Shown piece by piece: positions 36,778 through 46,205 of a DNA stretch of 64,000 nucleotides. Under the pieces are notes generated by a model. That model saw only the letters and a list, made by a program, of their open reading frames with translations, did not search any database and was not told the origin of the DNA. The first letter of the stretch is position 1. Each line of letters opens with the position of its first letter. The position numbers and the translations under genes are program-made. Source of the DNA: JACCSI01 sp035575715 (GTDB lineage: Bacteria > Acidobacteriota > Vicinamibacteria > Vicinamibacterales > UBA2999); assembly GCA_035575715.1 (NCBI GenBank), contig DATLXN010000033.1, positions 65,281-129,280 of the forward strand, written 5' to 3'.

Positions 36778-37764
36778 GTGCCGCCGTCGCCTGCTGCTGA
36801 AATGGTCGTCCCCGTGTCCCAGTCTCGTCGCTGCGCCACACTCGTCGCGTGTGGGCTTGCCTTGCTCGGGCTGGCCGAGCGCCAACAACCGGTGTTCCGC
36901 GGCACCGGCGACACCGTGCGCGTCTTCGCCACGGTCATCGACGGCGACGGCCGCCTGGTCACCACGCTGACCCGCGACGCCTTTGCGGTCCGCGACGAAG
37001 GCCAGCCGCAGCCGGTGACGCTGTTCGATAACAGTCCGCGCCCGATCAAGCTGATCGTCATGCTCGACGTCTCCGGCAGCATGGACGGCAACCTGCCGCT
37101 GCTGCGGGCCAGCGCTGAACAGCTGTTCACTCGCCTGCTGCCACAAGATGGCGCCCGCGTCGGCACGTTCGGACACGACATCGTGATCAGTCCGACGTTC
37201 ACGCGTGACCCCGCATTACTTCGCTCAGCGCTCCCCGCTCAAATCGCGCCCGACGCCGCGACGCCGTTGTGGCGAGCCGTCGATCAAGCGATCGACGCGT
37301 TCGGCGAGGAGGCTGATGCGCGTCGCGTGATCCTCGTGCTCAGCGATGGCAAAGACAGCGGGCCGATTAGTTTTCGTCACCGTTTCGTCAGCCAGGTACA
37401 GGTGATCGAGCGCGCCCGCGACAACGACGTGATGATCTACGCGATTGGCATGCGCAGTCGCGGCGCGCGGCCGATGCAACCGGGCATCGGACCCGGTGCT
37501 CTGCAGGCGATGCTGACGGCGGACCTGCCCGACCCTGGCCTGGCGCGCGTCGCCGAGGAAACCGGCGGCGGTTACACCGAGATTCGGTTCGGCCAGGACC
37601 TGGCTTCGGCATTCGCTCACGTCGCCGACGAGTTACACAGCCAGTACCTCCTCGGCTTCGCCTTGCCCAAACGCGACGGCAAGGTTCACAAGGTCGAGGT
37701 GCGGGTCTTACCACGCGGACTCAAGGCGCGGGCGCGCAAGAGTTATGTGGCGCCGAAAAACTAG
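36778..37764 (+). CDS. VWFA-domain protein of the acidobacterial type
   Basis: The product contains an N-terminal beta domain (TVRVFATVIDGDGRLVTTLTRDAF, the pattern preceding VWFA domains in Acidobacteriota). A von Willebrand A domain follows with the MIDAS motif DVSGSMDG near residue 98 and ILVLSDGKDSG near 188. The C-terminal 60 residues include SQYLLGFALPKRDGKVHKVEVRV. A hydrophobic stretch (TLVACGLALLGLA) at 20-32 may be a signal peptide. The start is GTG 36778, or ATG 36802 which would suit the signal better. Such proteins are thought to be secreted metal-dependent adhesion or protein-interaction modules. It lies between addA and addB. Confidence 0.82.
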   Translation: MPPSPAAEMVVPVSQSRRCATLVACGLALLGLAERQQPVFRGTGDTVRVFATVIDGDGRLVTTLTRDAFAVRDEGQPQPVTLFDNSPRPIKLIVMLDVSGSMDGNLPLLRASAEQLFTRLLPQDGARVGTFGHDIVISPTFTRDPALLRSALPAQIAPDAATPLWRAVDQAIDAFGEEADARRVILVLSDGKDSGPISFRHRFVSQVQVIERARDNDVMIYAIGMRSRGARPMQPGIGPGALQAMLTADLPDPGLARVAEETGGGYTEIRFGQDLASAFAHVADELHSQYLLGFALPKRDGKVHKVEVRVLPRGLKARARKSYVAPKN

Positions 37765-37885
37765 ATGTGCTGTCGCTCCGTTGTATAGTCGCCGTGCCCT
37801 GGGTCGTACTGCATCCTGAACCGCATCGCCCCCGAGGCACCAAGCCGGATCGAGGGCCACGCGACGATTCGACTCGCGAGCAATC

Positions 37886-39148
37886 CTATGTCGCGAGCGC
37901 CTGCGCGTTGCTTGCACAAACGAATCGCATGTCATCAGACAGCCGCGCGTCATCGCTTCCCTGCGCCCAGAACTGGCGCGCCGCGTCACGGGCCTCATCC
38001 CACACGTCCAGCGTGTCGGACGTGATCGCCGGCATCGCGAACACGCGCGGTAGCACCTGGCCATCAGCAGTCGGCGCATACAGCATCGAGACCTGATCGA
38101 AGGAGGGGGCCAGCCGGAGGCGAGCGCCTTCGGTAAAGAACAGCACATTGAACTGATGCCGATCGGTGTTGCCGATCAGTGCCCCAAACGCATCAAGCCA
38201 GCGCAGCCGACGCGCCTCGTCATCGGTGAGACGTCCCGCATCTCTGAGTGACACCGCGGCACGGGCCCACGAGTCCGCGAGGTCGTCGTGAATCGCTGCC
38301 AGACTCAACACAGCCACGCGGCCGCGTCCGCCCACGCGATCGAATCGCTCACTTTCCAGAAACCAGTGGGAAGGCGTTTCGACGATGGTGGTCCGCGCCG
38401 CATCTGCTCCGCGCAACCGAACGACGTCGAGGGCGATGGCCTCCAGGATCAGCAGGTCACACCAGCGCCTGGCGGCGCCATCGGCGGCGCCGTCCCGCGC
38501 CGCAAACTTCACGAGCAAGTGGCGGCCATCAACGAGCACGCCGAATTTGGGCCGCTCGCCGCCGGCGGATGACCCCGGCGGGTGACCGGCAATGGTCGCG
38601 TCAGCGAGGGCTGGGTAATCGTGGCGGGTCCGGGGAACGCTGTCGAGTGCTTGCCATCGGGCAAACGATTCCTCGCCAACGATGAGATCCCCAGGCAAGT
38701 CCTCTCCTCGCCGCGACGTCGCCAGCAGAATGTGATGGTCAGACCAGTCGGCTAATCGCGGCGGTAACCGGAGATCGGCATGAATGGTCGCGAAGTGCCG
38801 CCCCAGGAATCCCGACGGTCGCGCGTCCACAAGTTCCATGGGCAATCCGTCCGCAATCCTGCCGGCGGGCATCCACACCGACTGGCGCGCGGCAAGGGTG
38901 ACGAGTTCGCCTGCCGAGACCGGGGTTCCGGCCTCGGTGACTCGAAATAATGGAAACCGAGACCCGTCGAGGTGGGGCCAAATTTGCCGGAGCGCATATT
39001 TCGACGCCCGCGCTCGGCCGAGGCGAAGGACGTCGGGCCCCCCGTCGCGCACCAACCGCATCAGGGTGGCCGGTGAGACCCCGAGGCGCTCTCGCAGCTG
39101 CGACGCGCTGAGAAGGCCTCGATCCAGCTCGTACTCGATGCGATACAC
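37886..39148 (-). CDS. HipA-family serine/threonine kinase with N-terminal HTH (YjjJ-like)
   Basis: The 420-residue protein begins with a winged-helix/HTH-like part (SASQLRERLGVSPATLMRLVRDG, residues ~14-36). The HipA fold follows: SGFLGRHFA, ERPKFGVLVDGRHLLVKF with the ATP-binding Lys, a central helical region, GALIGNTDRHQFNVLF (catalytic NTDRHxxN) and LAPSFDQVSMLY (metal-binding Asp). This single-gene layout resembles YjjJ/HipH, where the antitoxin-like DNA-binding domain is fused to the kinase. Its GTG start (39148) is preceded by an A+T-rich palindrome. Family members phosphorylate translation factors or affect persistence; the target here is unknown. Confidence 0.8.
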   Translation of the reverse strand: MYRIEYELDRGLLSASQLRERLGVSPATLMRLVRDGGPDVLRLGRARASKYALRQIWPHLDGSRFPLFRVTEAGTPVSAGELVTLAARQSVWMPAGRIADGLPMELVDARPSGFLGRHFATIHADLRLPPRLADWSDHHILLATSRRGEDLPGDLIVGEESFARWQALDSVPRTRHDYPALADATIAGHPPGSSAGGERPKFGVLVDGRHLLVKFAARDGAADGAARRWCDLLILEAIALDVVRLRGADAARTTIVETPSHWFLESERFDRVGGRGRVAVLSLAAIHDDLADSWARAAVSLRDAGRLTDDEARRLRWLDAFGALIGNTDRHQFNVLFFTEGARLRLAPSFDQVSMLYAPTADGQVLPRVFAMPAITSDTLDVWDEARDAARQFWAQGSDDARLSDDMRFVCASNAQALAT

Positions 39149-39179
39149 GAAACGATTTTAATCCAAAACAATGCTTATT

Positions 39180-39195
39180 ATAAAGCAAACTTTAT
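39180..39195. promoter_or_regulatory. A+T-rich palindrome upstream of the HipA-like gene
   Basis: ATAAAGCAAACTTTAT is a perfect 6-bp inverted repeat with a 4-bp spacer, 32 bp before the HipA-like start, in a stretch far richer in A+T than its surroundings. A self-binding operator for the fused HTH domain is a natural reading. Confidence 0.45.
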
Positions 39196-39322
39196 GGTTT
39201 TAGCGAGTGACTATGAAACGATTATGGAATTATTTTGTCTTAATCCAGCGGACTGACCGATCAGAACGCCTCGGCGACCCAGGACGAACGTCGTCCGCGC
39301 CGCCCTCTCTTTATGCGCGCGA

Positions 39323-42300
39323 CTATCGCTCATCGTCCGCGTGCGCGTGGCTATCGCTCACCACGCCATCGTCTGGAGCCGCCGACGCCACGTCGATCAG
39401 CTCAAGGCGACAGACGGCGCGGTAGGGACACGGGCCGCAGAGTGACTTGCGATACGGACGCGGCGGGAACCGGCCGGCGGCAATGTCATCGAGCGCCTGC
39501 ACCAAGCGATCCTGCGCATCATCCAGCAAATCGTCGGTGGATTTGCCTTTGATGCGGAGCGGCACTTCGGCTTTATCGCCCTCGAAAGACAGGTACATCG
39601 CTTCGGCGATGGTCCACATGCCCGGGCGTGTCCTGCGCAGTGACTCGCGCGCCACAAAGCTATAGATCGGCAGTTGCAGGGCCTGCTTAATGTCCGGCGT
39701 CTTTTTCGATTTGTAATCAATGACCCGCAACGTGCCGTCACCCAACACGTCGATGCGATCGACCTTGGCACTCAACGTGACGACGCGCGTCTCGCCGCTG
39801 CGCGTGCGAAAGGTGAAATCGCCTTGCAACGGGTACTCGAGCAGCCGTTCGACAATGCGTGCCGGCTTGCCGGCTTCCATGGCAAACACGCGATGGGCGA
39901 TACCCGGGCTGACCGCCGACCCGAGGAGACGGTTGCGTTCGAGCGTCGCTTCCGAAGGCGACAGCGTGGACAGTGCCTCTTCGCACAGCTCTTCGAATAA
40001 CGCGCGCGCTTCGGACAAGTGTTCCGGATCGATCCGGCCGTGGCCGCGCCGCTGCCACGCAGAGAAGAATCGTTCCCACAGGTCGTGGAGAAAGCTGCCA
40101 CGTTCGAGCGGCGTGCGCGTGTCTTCATCCTCGGGCTGCTCTTCAAGACGCAAGACCTCGGACGCGTAAAAACGGAACGGGCAATCGAGATACCGTTCCA
40201 GCCGGCTCACTGAAATCCGCGGCATCCGCCAGGCACCGGCCTGTCCCTGGAACGCGTGCAGCTCACGCTCATCGCTGCTGACACGGGCGGCTGCCCATTC
40301 ACTGCTCACGTCGGGCAGGGCGGCGGCGTTGCGCGGCTCGAGCGCCAGCGCTTCCGCGTAGAGGACTCGCTCGTGATTCGCCGCCTTGCGTTCAATCACC
40401 AAACCAAAACCGGACACGTCATCGAGCAGAATCGACGGCTCGACGACGGCATCGTTCTCGAGGTTGAAGGTCGACAGCCGCACGCGCGTGGATGCCGACC
40501 ACACCAGGTCCTTGAACGCCGCACGGCCGCTGTGAAGCGCGTCGCGCTCGCGGCGCCTAGGATCGGCCAACGCCGGCAGCGGCTCGAGCAAAGTTAGTAA
40601 CGACGACGGATAGAGCACGTTTCGGCGGACGCGCTCGGGCCACTCGCCTTCGATCAGGCCGACGATCTGAACGTCGTCGAAGTCACCGTACCGTGCCGCC
40701 TGGGCATCAACGATCTGCAGACCAGACTGGCCGCTGCGGGTGGCAAACGTCTGGCTCCCCAGCCAGCGGCGAATCGCCGCGGTCAAGCCGCCGACGTCGG
40801 CGGTCGCGCTTGGATCGTGTGTGCGATAGGCGTGGGCGAGGGCGCCAAGGGCGCCGAGCACTGCCCCGCGCACGCGCTGACGACGCGAATCCGTTGGCTC
40901 GTCTGAGGCAGCCGGACGATCAAAGGTGCGTAACCACTCGGTGAGCGTGGCGATCTGATCGGTGAATAAACGGGTCTCGCAGAGCGGTCGCAGGCCGGCT
41001 ACTGCGTCGAGGACCGCGCGCGCCGCCCCGACCGCGAGCTTCTGGCGGCGCTCGCGACGCGAGGCGGGCTCTCCCAACGCCTCCCAGGACGTGACCAGGG
41101 CGGACAACCGGTCGAACCCGCCAAGGAAACGTGTATCGGCTAACGCAAAATCGCACGCGGCGATCGCCGCATTCAACTCGTGGCGCGGCGCGTCTTCAAA
41201 CGAGCCGTGGTGTGACAACGTAAAGTGCGGCGACCGCAGCAACGCCAGCAACGACCCGCGATTGAAATCTGCGCTCACGGCATCGAGCGCCAGATCAACC
41301 GCGGCCGCATACGGTTCGGCCGCCAGCGGCAGCGTATCGAGCGTTTCGAACGGGATCGCCGCATCGGTGAACACATCGCGCGCGAGATAGAGATACGGCA
41401 GCGGCCGGCGCACCACTAACGCGGTGCGATTGAGGGCGATCCCTGATTGGCGCTCGCTCTTGAGTCGTCGCGCCACCGCAATTAATTCATCTTCGCGATC
41501 ACGGAAAGCCATCGCCAGCGGCGCGTCGGCGCCGGGTGGCGGTTCGGGGACGACGAGGACCGGCAGTGGACGCAGCGAACCCACAAAACGCGCTTCCTCG
41601 ATTTCCGGCAAGGCCGCGTACAGGCGTTCGAGAAAACCGGCGGCAAGCACCGCTTCGGTACACAGCAGATCCAGCTGCCGCAAGCCGGGCAGGCGGGTCA
41701 GCAAATCCAGGTCGGCCGGCCACCAGCCGTCCGGATCCGCGAGCCGGTCGGCGGTCGTGATAATCACGCGATGCAGGGGACGCGCGAACGTGGCGTCGAG
41801 CAACCGCGCGCGCAGCGCGTGCTCGTCTCCACGCTGAGCCTCGGACATCCGCGTCTCATAACCGCGATAGGCTGCTGCCAGAAAGACGGTCTGCTGCATC
41901 AATCGGGCGGCGCCGCGATCGGTATCCTGTTCGCGCTCCAACTCAGCGCGAAAATTGCGTTCAAAGTCTTCGACGTCGCGACCGAGGCGACGAATCTGGT
42001 CGTAGAGCGCGAGCATCTCGGCGACCAGCCCAGGCCGCACTTGGAACGGCGGCGCGACACCCTCATCCGCCAGGTCTCGCGACACCGCGGCAAGAATCAC
42101 TTCGCGTTCGAACGCCGACAGCAATAACGGAGAAGGTGTGAGACGCGCACCGAGTTCCTCGTAAAGCTCACGCCGCGTCGTAACGATCGGCCACACCATT
42201 GCCGTGCGCGCAGCCGTCAGCGCGCGGTCTTCGACGGTTCGACGCAGCTGCTCCCCGGCCGCCCGAGTCGGGACCAGGACCAACGTGTCGCGCGCCTGGT

Positions 42301-42394
42301 CGGGCGGGAGCGCAAGGATCCAGTCAGCAAGGGTGGTGCGGAACGCGGCGAGGTCGGGAACCCGAAAAAGCGTCGTGCGGCGCGGCGTGATCAC
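39323..42394 (-). CDS. addB: AddB-type PD-(D/E)XK nuclease/helicase-like protein
   Basis: The 1023-residue protein starts with an inactivated UvrD-like N-terminal part (DTLVLVPTRAAGEQLRR instead of a true Walker A). It ends with a nuclease domain: LSAKVDRIDVLGDGTLRVIDYKSKK holds the Asp and D-Y-K residues. The cysteines of a 4Fe-4S cluster are visible as LDCPFRFY near 755 and CGPCPYRAVC near 990-1000, as in AddB. It acts with AddA in end resection. Its ATG overlaps the stop of the upstream unknown gene, and it is separated from addA by 2.7 kb containing two other genes. Confidence 0.87.
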   Translation of the reverse strand: MITPRRTTLFRVPDLAAFRTTLADWILALPPDQARDTLVLVPTRAAGEQLRRTVEDRALTAARTAMVWPIVTTRRELYEELGARLTPSPLLLSAFEREVILAAVSRDLADEGVAPPFQVRPGLVAEMLALYDQIRRLGRDVEDFERNFRAELEREQDTDRGAARLMQQTVFLAAAYRGYETRMSEAQRGDEHALRARLLDATFARPLHRVIITTADRLADPDGWWPADLDLLTRLPGLRQLDLLCTEAVLAAGFLERLYAALPEIEEARFVGSLRPLPVLVVPEPPPGADAPLAMAFRDREDELIAVARRLKSERQSGIALNRTALVVRRPLPYLYLARDVFTDAAIPFETLDTLPLAAEPYAAAVDLALDAVSADFNRGSLLALLRSPHFTLSHHGSFEDAPRHELNAAIAACDFALADTRFLGGFDRLSALVTSWEALGEPASRRERRQKLAVGAARAVLDAVAGLRPLCETRLFTDQIATLTEWLRTFDRPAASDEPTDSRRQRVRGAVLGALGALAHAYRTHDPSATADVGGLTAAIRRWLGSQTFATRSGQSGLQIVDAQAARYGDFDDVQIVGLIEGEWPERVRRNVLYPSSLLTLLEPLPALADPRRRERDALHSGRAAFKDLVWSASTRVRLSTFNLENDAVVEPSILLDDVSGFGLVIERKAANHERVLYAEALALEPRNAAALPDVSSEWAAARVSSDERELHAFQGQAGAWRMPRISVSRLERYLDCPFRFYASEVLRLEEQPEDEDTRTPLERGSFLHDLWERFFSAWQRRGHGRIDPEHLSEARALFEELCEEALSTLSPSEATLERNRLLGSAVSPGIAHRVFAMEAGKPARIVERLLEYPLQGDFTFRTRSGETRVVTLSAKVDRIDVLGDGTLRVIDYKSKKTPDIKQALQLPIYSFVARESLRRTRPGMWTIAEAMYLSFEGDKAEVPLRIKGKSTDDLLDDAQDRLVQALDDIAAGRFPPRPYRKSLCGPCPYRAVCRLELIDVASAAPDDGVVSDSHAHADDER

Positions 42395-43791
42395 GGGCGC
42401 GGCAGTGCTCGGGCAGAGATCGGCGGCTGAAGCGCAGCGTCGAGATCGAGTCGCGCACGGGCCAGCAGCATCAGCGCGCCCGACGCGGCTGATGACGCCT
42501 GCCGCGCCAAATCGACGTCAGCAGCCGCAGCCGCATCTAAACGCAATTGCACCGCGTTCTCGGCCAGTTCGAAGGCACTGCGAAACACGGCATGCACGGC
42601 GGACACCTCCGGCGGCGCGTTGATGATCGCGAGGCGGCGGCCCGCTCGCGACAGCTGGCGCGCCAGCACACGCAGCCGCTCCGGCGAGGGACCAGCAAGG
42701 GCGCGAATGTCGTCGAGGCCTTCGTGCGCGTGCGTGAGCGTCTGCACCAGTGCCGCAGATGTCCGCTTGTAGGCGCGGACGGCAGCCACCCGAATCAACC
42801 ACTGGTCATGGACCAGCCGCAGGCGATGCGCCGATGCGAGGTGCGCGTCGAGCGTGGCAATCACCGCGGCAATGTCGTCAGGACGTTTATGTCCCAGCCT
42901 GCGGTCGCCGTCGCGCAGGCGCGCCGCGAGGCGCTCGATCGCGCGCACGTCGGCACGCGCGGTCAGCGCCGCCGCGTCAGTGAGGGCCGCGGTGCGTAAC
43001 TGCGCGTAGCTGGCATCGATCGCTGTTTCTTCAGCGATGCCGCCGAGCGCCGCTGAACGAATCGCGGCAGCGATCGAATCGGGCAGCAACCCCACCGCAC
43101 GATCAAGGGCCCCGATCACCGATTGCAGCAGCGACACTTTTTCAACCGGCGAGTCGACGGCTGTGGCCGCAGTCATCAAGTGCTCGACGAGTGCGGCATG
43201 ATCAGGAGCCGGAAGCATCACATCCGGCGCGGGCGGCGGCGTCGACGACGTCAACGCCAGATCGAAGCTGCCAAGGCCGGCCGACGCACGCAACCCGCCG
43301 ATGACGCCGTCGAGCACACCGACGATCTCGGCCACTTCGGCGGCGCGGTAGCCGTGGTGCGCTCCCGGCCAATCCGCGAGCGCGCGACGCGCCTTCTCCG
43401 CCGCCGCCAGGCGCTGGACCGGATCGGGGATCAGCGCCACCTGGTTGAGGGCATGCGCGACATCACTGGTGAGCTGCGCGAAATCCACCTCGCCGCGGCC
43501 CGCGGCGTAGTGCGAGGCGCGGACGCTGTCCGCATAGCGTTCCGTACGCGGCAGATCGACGCGACCGACCGGCAGCGACACCAGATGCAGCTCGGCGGCT
43601 GACGCCGCTGGCGTGAGCGGCATTGAAAAAATCACGCGGTCGTCGACACGCGCCCACTCGCCGTAGCTAGCCAGCGCCGTCCCATCTGCCAGGAACACGC
43701 GGTACAAAGGCGTAATCGCGCCTTGGGCATACGCGGCAATCGGCATCGCCATCACCAACAGCGCGGCCAGGGAAAGGGTGAAAACGTGCAT
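42391..43791 (-). CDS. Exported helical protein of unknown function, coupled to addB
   Basis: From ATG 43791 the product has 466 residues, with a signal peptide (LSLAALLVMAMPIAAYAQ) and a mature part that is strongly alpha-helical and alanine-rich. The N-terminal 100 residues are more beta-like (LYRVFLADGTALASYGEW, VDDRVIFSMPL). Later segments such as ALNQVALIPDPVQRLAAAEK and ARLRDGDRRLG look like long helical bundles. I do not recognise it. Its stop overlaps the addB start (ATGA). A start eight residues upstream at 43815 would place charged residues before the signal. Confidence 0.72.
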   Translation of the reverse strand: MHVFTLSLAALLVMAMPIAAYAQGAITPLYRVFLADGTALASYGEWARVDDRVIFSMPLTPAASAAELHLVSLPVGRVDLPRTERYADSVRASHYAAGRGEVDFAQLTSDVAHALNQVALIPDPVQRLAAAEKARRALADWPGAHHGYRAAEVAEIVGVLDGVIGGLRASAGLGSFDLALTSSTPPPAPDVMLPAPDHAALVEHLMTAATAVDSPVEKVSLLQSVIGALDRAVGLLPDSIAAAIRSAALGGIAEETAIDASYAQLRTAALTDAAALTARADVRAIERLAARLRDGDRRLGHKRPDDIAAVIATLDAHLASAHRLRLVHDQWLIRVAAVRAYKRTSAALVQTLTHAHEGLDDIRALAGPSPERLRVLARQLSRAGRRLAIINAPPEVSAVHAVFRSAFELAENAVQLRLDAAAAADVDLARQASSAASGALMLLARARLDLDAALQPPISARALPRP

Positions 43792-43838
43792 TCGATCGGT
43801 CCTGTCAGCGTACACGAAAAGGCAACTTTCGCTGGTCG

Positions 43839-43882
43839 TGTGGAAAACCTGTGGATGGTTGGTGGAAATCTTGTGGACGCGC
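43839..43882. promoter_or_regulatory. Four TGTGGA-type motifs at exact 11-bp spacing
   Basis: TGTGGAAAA (43839), TGTGGATGG (43850), GGTGGAAAT (43861) and TGTGGACGC (43872) start exactly 11 bases apart, on one helix face. They lie 48-90 bp upstream of the addB-operon start on the minus strand. The first differs from the DnaA-box complement TGTGGATAA at one position. Confidence 0.55.
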
Positions 43883-44043
43883 GGTGAACAAAAATAAATT
43901 GCCAGCCAGATCGCGCCATAAATGCGTAGTCAAACGAGCCAACCGCTATCTTCGTGCCCGCCTTCGCTTGTTTCGATCCGTCGTGCATGCGACAGTCTCG
44001 TTGCGTCCGCCTTTCCCTGACACGACGCCCACTTACCAATACC

Positions 44044-44256
44044 GTGACCGTTCACCGCTACGAAGAACAGATCGCCGGCCGCACCTATCACATCGAAGTG
44101 CGGGCGGTTTCCGACGCGCGATGGCGCGCGCAGATTGCGCGGCTCCCCGGCATGCCGACCTCGATGATGCCGTTCTACGGCGCGACGCCTGAATTGGCCG
44201 CGCAGCAACTCAGCCGCTGGCTGGCGTTGGTGTATAACGGCACCACCAAGCAATGA
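44044..44256 (+). CDS. Small protein coupled to L-asparaginase
   Basis: The 70-residue product from GTG 44044 (VHRYEEQIAGRTYHIEVRAV) has a beta-rich start and an amphipathic C-terminal helix (LAAQQLSRWLALVY). Its stop overlaps the ATG of the asparaginase gene. The frame is open to an ATG at 43954, but that extension is Arg/Ser-rich and unlikely. I do not recognise a family. Confidence 0.55.
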   Translation: MTVHRYEEQIAGRTYHIEVRAVSDARWRAQIARLPGMPTSMMPFYGATPELAAQQLSRWLALVYNGTTKQ

Positions 44257-45353
44257 TCCGACTGTCGTTCACCCGCTCCCTTCACTTCGCTGCCCTCCAC
44301 CTCGCCGTGTTCGCGCTCGCCCTTTTGTGGACGACGATAGCGGCGGCCCAGACGCTTCCACGCGTGCACATGCTGGCGACCGGTGGCACGATCTCCAATC
44401 GCGATGGTGGCAGGCTCAGCGCAGACGATCTGGCCAAGTCGATGCCAGGGCTCGACCGCTATGCCCGCTTCACCTACGAGCAGTTTGCCAATGTCGCGAG
44501 CAGCCAGTTGACGCTGCAGCAGTGGCTCGGGCTGGCGCGCCGTGTCAACGAACTGTTTGCCGCCGACGCGACACTGGCGGGCATCGTCGTCACCAGCGGT
44601 ACCGACACGCTGGAGGAGACCGCGTTCTTCTTACACCTGACGGTTCGCGATCCGCGTCCGGTAGTGGTCGTCGGATCGATGCGCAACCCCAGCACGCTCG
44701 GCTATGAAGGTGCCGCCAACTTGCTCGAGGGTGTGCGCGTCGCCGCCGAACCGAATGCGCGCGACCGCGGTGTGCTGGTCGTGCTCAATGATGAAATCAA
44801 TTCCGCGCGCGACGTGACCAAGACCGATGCCCACCGCCTCGACACGTTCTCGAGCGGCGACTACGGGCAACTGGGTGTGATTGACAGCGATCGGGTGGTG
44901 TTCTATCGCCAGTTGGTGCAACGTCACACCTCGCGCGGTGAATTCGATCTCAGCGCCGTAAAAGAGCTGCCGCGCGTTGATGTGGTGATGGTCTATCAGG
45001 ACGCGCCTGGTGATGTAATCAAGGCGATCGTCGATGCCGGGGCGAAAGGCATTGTGATGGCGACCGCCGGCGCCGGCGCGACCAGCGGCACGCAAGGCGA
45101 AGGGCTGGATTATGCAGCGTCGAAAGGCGTCTTTGTCGTCACCAGCACGCGCACCGGATCCGGTCGCATCCCGGTACCGCGGGTGCAGCCTCCGAGCGGC
45201 ATGCGGCAACCGAACCCTGCGCAGCAGCGCCGCCGGCAATTCACGATCGCGGCCGAAGACCATGCGCCGGTCAAGGCGCGCGTGTTGCTGATGCTGGCGT
45301 TGAGTAAGACCAGCGATCGCAACGAGATCCAGCGCATCTTCAGCGAGTACTGA
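44253..45353 (+). CDS. ansB: Periplasmic L-asparaginase (type II)
   Basis: The 366-residue protein has a signal peptide (FALALLWTTIAAAQ). LATGGTISNRDGG contains the nucleophile Thr, and GTDTLEETAFFL holds the second Thr and Asp of the catalytic set. LDTFSSGDYGQLGVI and MATAGAGATSGTQGEG are further family blocks. It hydrolyses asparagine (and often glutamine) to the acid and ammonia in the periplasm. It is coupled to the small gene upstream. The C-terminus has a Pro/Gln-rich loop (PPSGMRQPNPAQQRRR) not seen in typical family members. Confidence 0.92.
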   Translation: MIRLSFTRSLHFAALHLAVFALALLWTTIAAAQTLPRVHMLATGGTISNRDGGRLSADDLAKSMPGLDRYARFTYEQFANVASSQLTLQQWLGLARRVNELFAADATLAGIVVTSGTDTLEETAFFLHLTVRDPRPVVVVGSMRNPSTLGYEGAANLLEGVRVAAEPNARDRGVLVVLNDEINSARDVTKTDAHRLDTFSSGDYGQLGVIDSDRVVFYRQLVQRHTSRGEFDLSAVKELPRVDVVMVYQDAPGDVIKAIVDAGAKGIVMATAGAGATSGTQGEGLDYAASKGVFVVTSTRTGSGRIPVPRVQPPSGMRQPNPAQQRRRQFTIAAEDHAPVKARVLLMLALSKTSDRNEIQRIFSEY

Positions 45354-45377
45354 GCGGCGGTCTAACCGGTCACCAGG

Positions 45378-46205
45378 TTACCGAACATGGTGTCGCTCTC
45401 CCTCTACGAGTTGATAGAACCCTGATCCCCGCATCGTCGCAAACCCTTCGGCGACCAGCGCGCGATTGCCGAGTCCAGCCTCCGGACGCGAGAGGCCGAC
45501 GACCCGTGCCAACTCGCCGGGAACGGTCATCCCCGCAGTCGCGAGGAAACAGCGAGCCAGCTCCCGGACCGCGGTTGCGCGGGTGACGCGGCGCCGCAAC
45601 TCGTCGGGGAAGCGGCCGACACCAAGCGTCCAGATATACGTAAACTTCGGCTGGTAATACACCTCGCTGGGGATGACTAACATCGCCGCCTGCAGTTCAT
45701 CGAGAGCCTTGGTGAACGCCTTGCGATCGGTGACGCCAGAGTCGCCCCGTAGATCGGACGTACTCATCTCCCACTCGCGGCGCAACACGCGAAGGATGGC
45801 TTGCGCCGGCGGACTCAGGCGACATTTCTCTTCCGCGCGCCGCACGCCCCACACCGCATGGAAATACGGGACCATCCGCGGCGCGACAAACATCGTGCGG
45901 CCGCGGGCCAGCTTGGCGTAATAGACCTTGCCGCGTTTGATCATCTGGTCCTTCAGCACCCACGCCGCCGATGCTTCCTCGTCTTTCTGCACATTACGCG
46001 GCAGGACGGCATCGCGACGTCCGCACACCGCCACGTAGAGCGACGGCCCCGGCTTGCGCGAGTCCTGCAAACACGACGCGAAGCCGACATGTTCGATGAA
46101 TCGCTCGGCGTCGTGCGCCGTGACCACCGCGCGCGACTCGTCGCGACGCCAGTGCGCGTCGCGGTGCTCTTCAATCTCCGATGGAATCTCGGGGCGGTTT
46201 CTCAC
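45378..46205 (-). CDS. AlkZ-like winged-helix DNA-binding protein
   Basis: The frame is open much further upstream, but the GTG at 46205 overlaps the SDR stop (GTGA) and gives a 275-residue product like AlkZ/YcaQ-related proteins: an N-terminal helical part (IPSEIEEHRDAHW, DAERFIEHVGFASCLQ), a middle domain (MIKRGKVYYAKLARGRTMFVAP) and a C-terminal winged-helix repeat (MTVPGELARVVGLSRPE). AlkZ-type DNA glycosylases remove interstrand crosslinks, but the QxQ active-site motif is not evident here. I assign it as related, of uncertain activity. Confidence 0.6.
   Translation of the reverse strand: MRNRPEIPSEIEEHRDAHWRRDESRAVVTAHDAERFIEHVGFASCLQDSRKPGPSLYVAVCGRRDAVLPRNVQKDEEASAAWVLKDQMIKRGKVYYAKLARGRTMFVAPRMVPYFHAVWGVRRAEEKCRLSPPAQAILRVLRREWEMSTSDLRGDSGVTDRKAFTKALDELQAAMLVIPSEVYYQPKFTYIWTLGVGRFPDELRRRVTRATAVRELARCFLATAGMTVPGELARVVGLSRPEAGLGNRALVAEGFATMRGSGFYQLVEGERHHVR

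Noticed and set aside
43839..43882. Replication origin
   Set aside because: The TGTGGA cluster lacks neighbouring dnaA/dnaN genes and a clear A+T-rich unwinding region.
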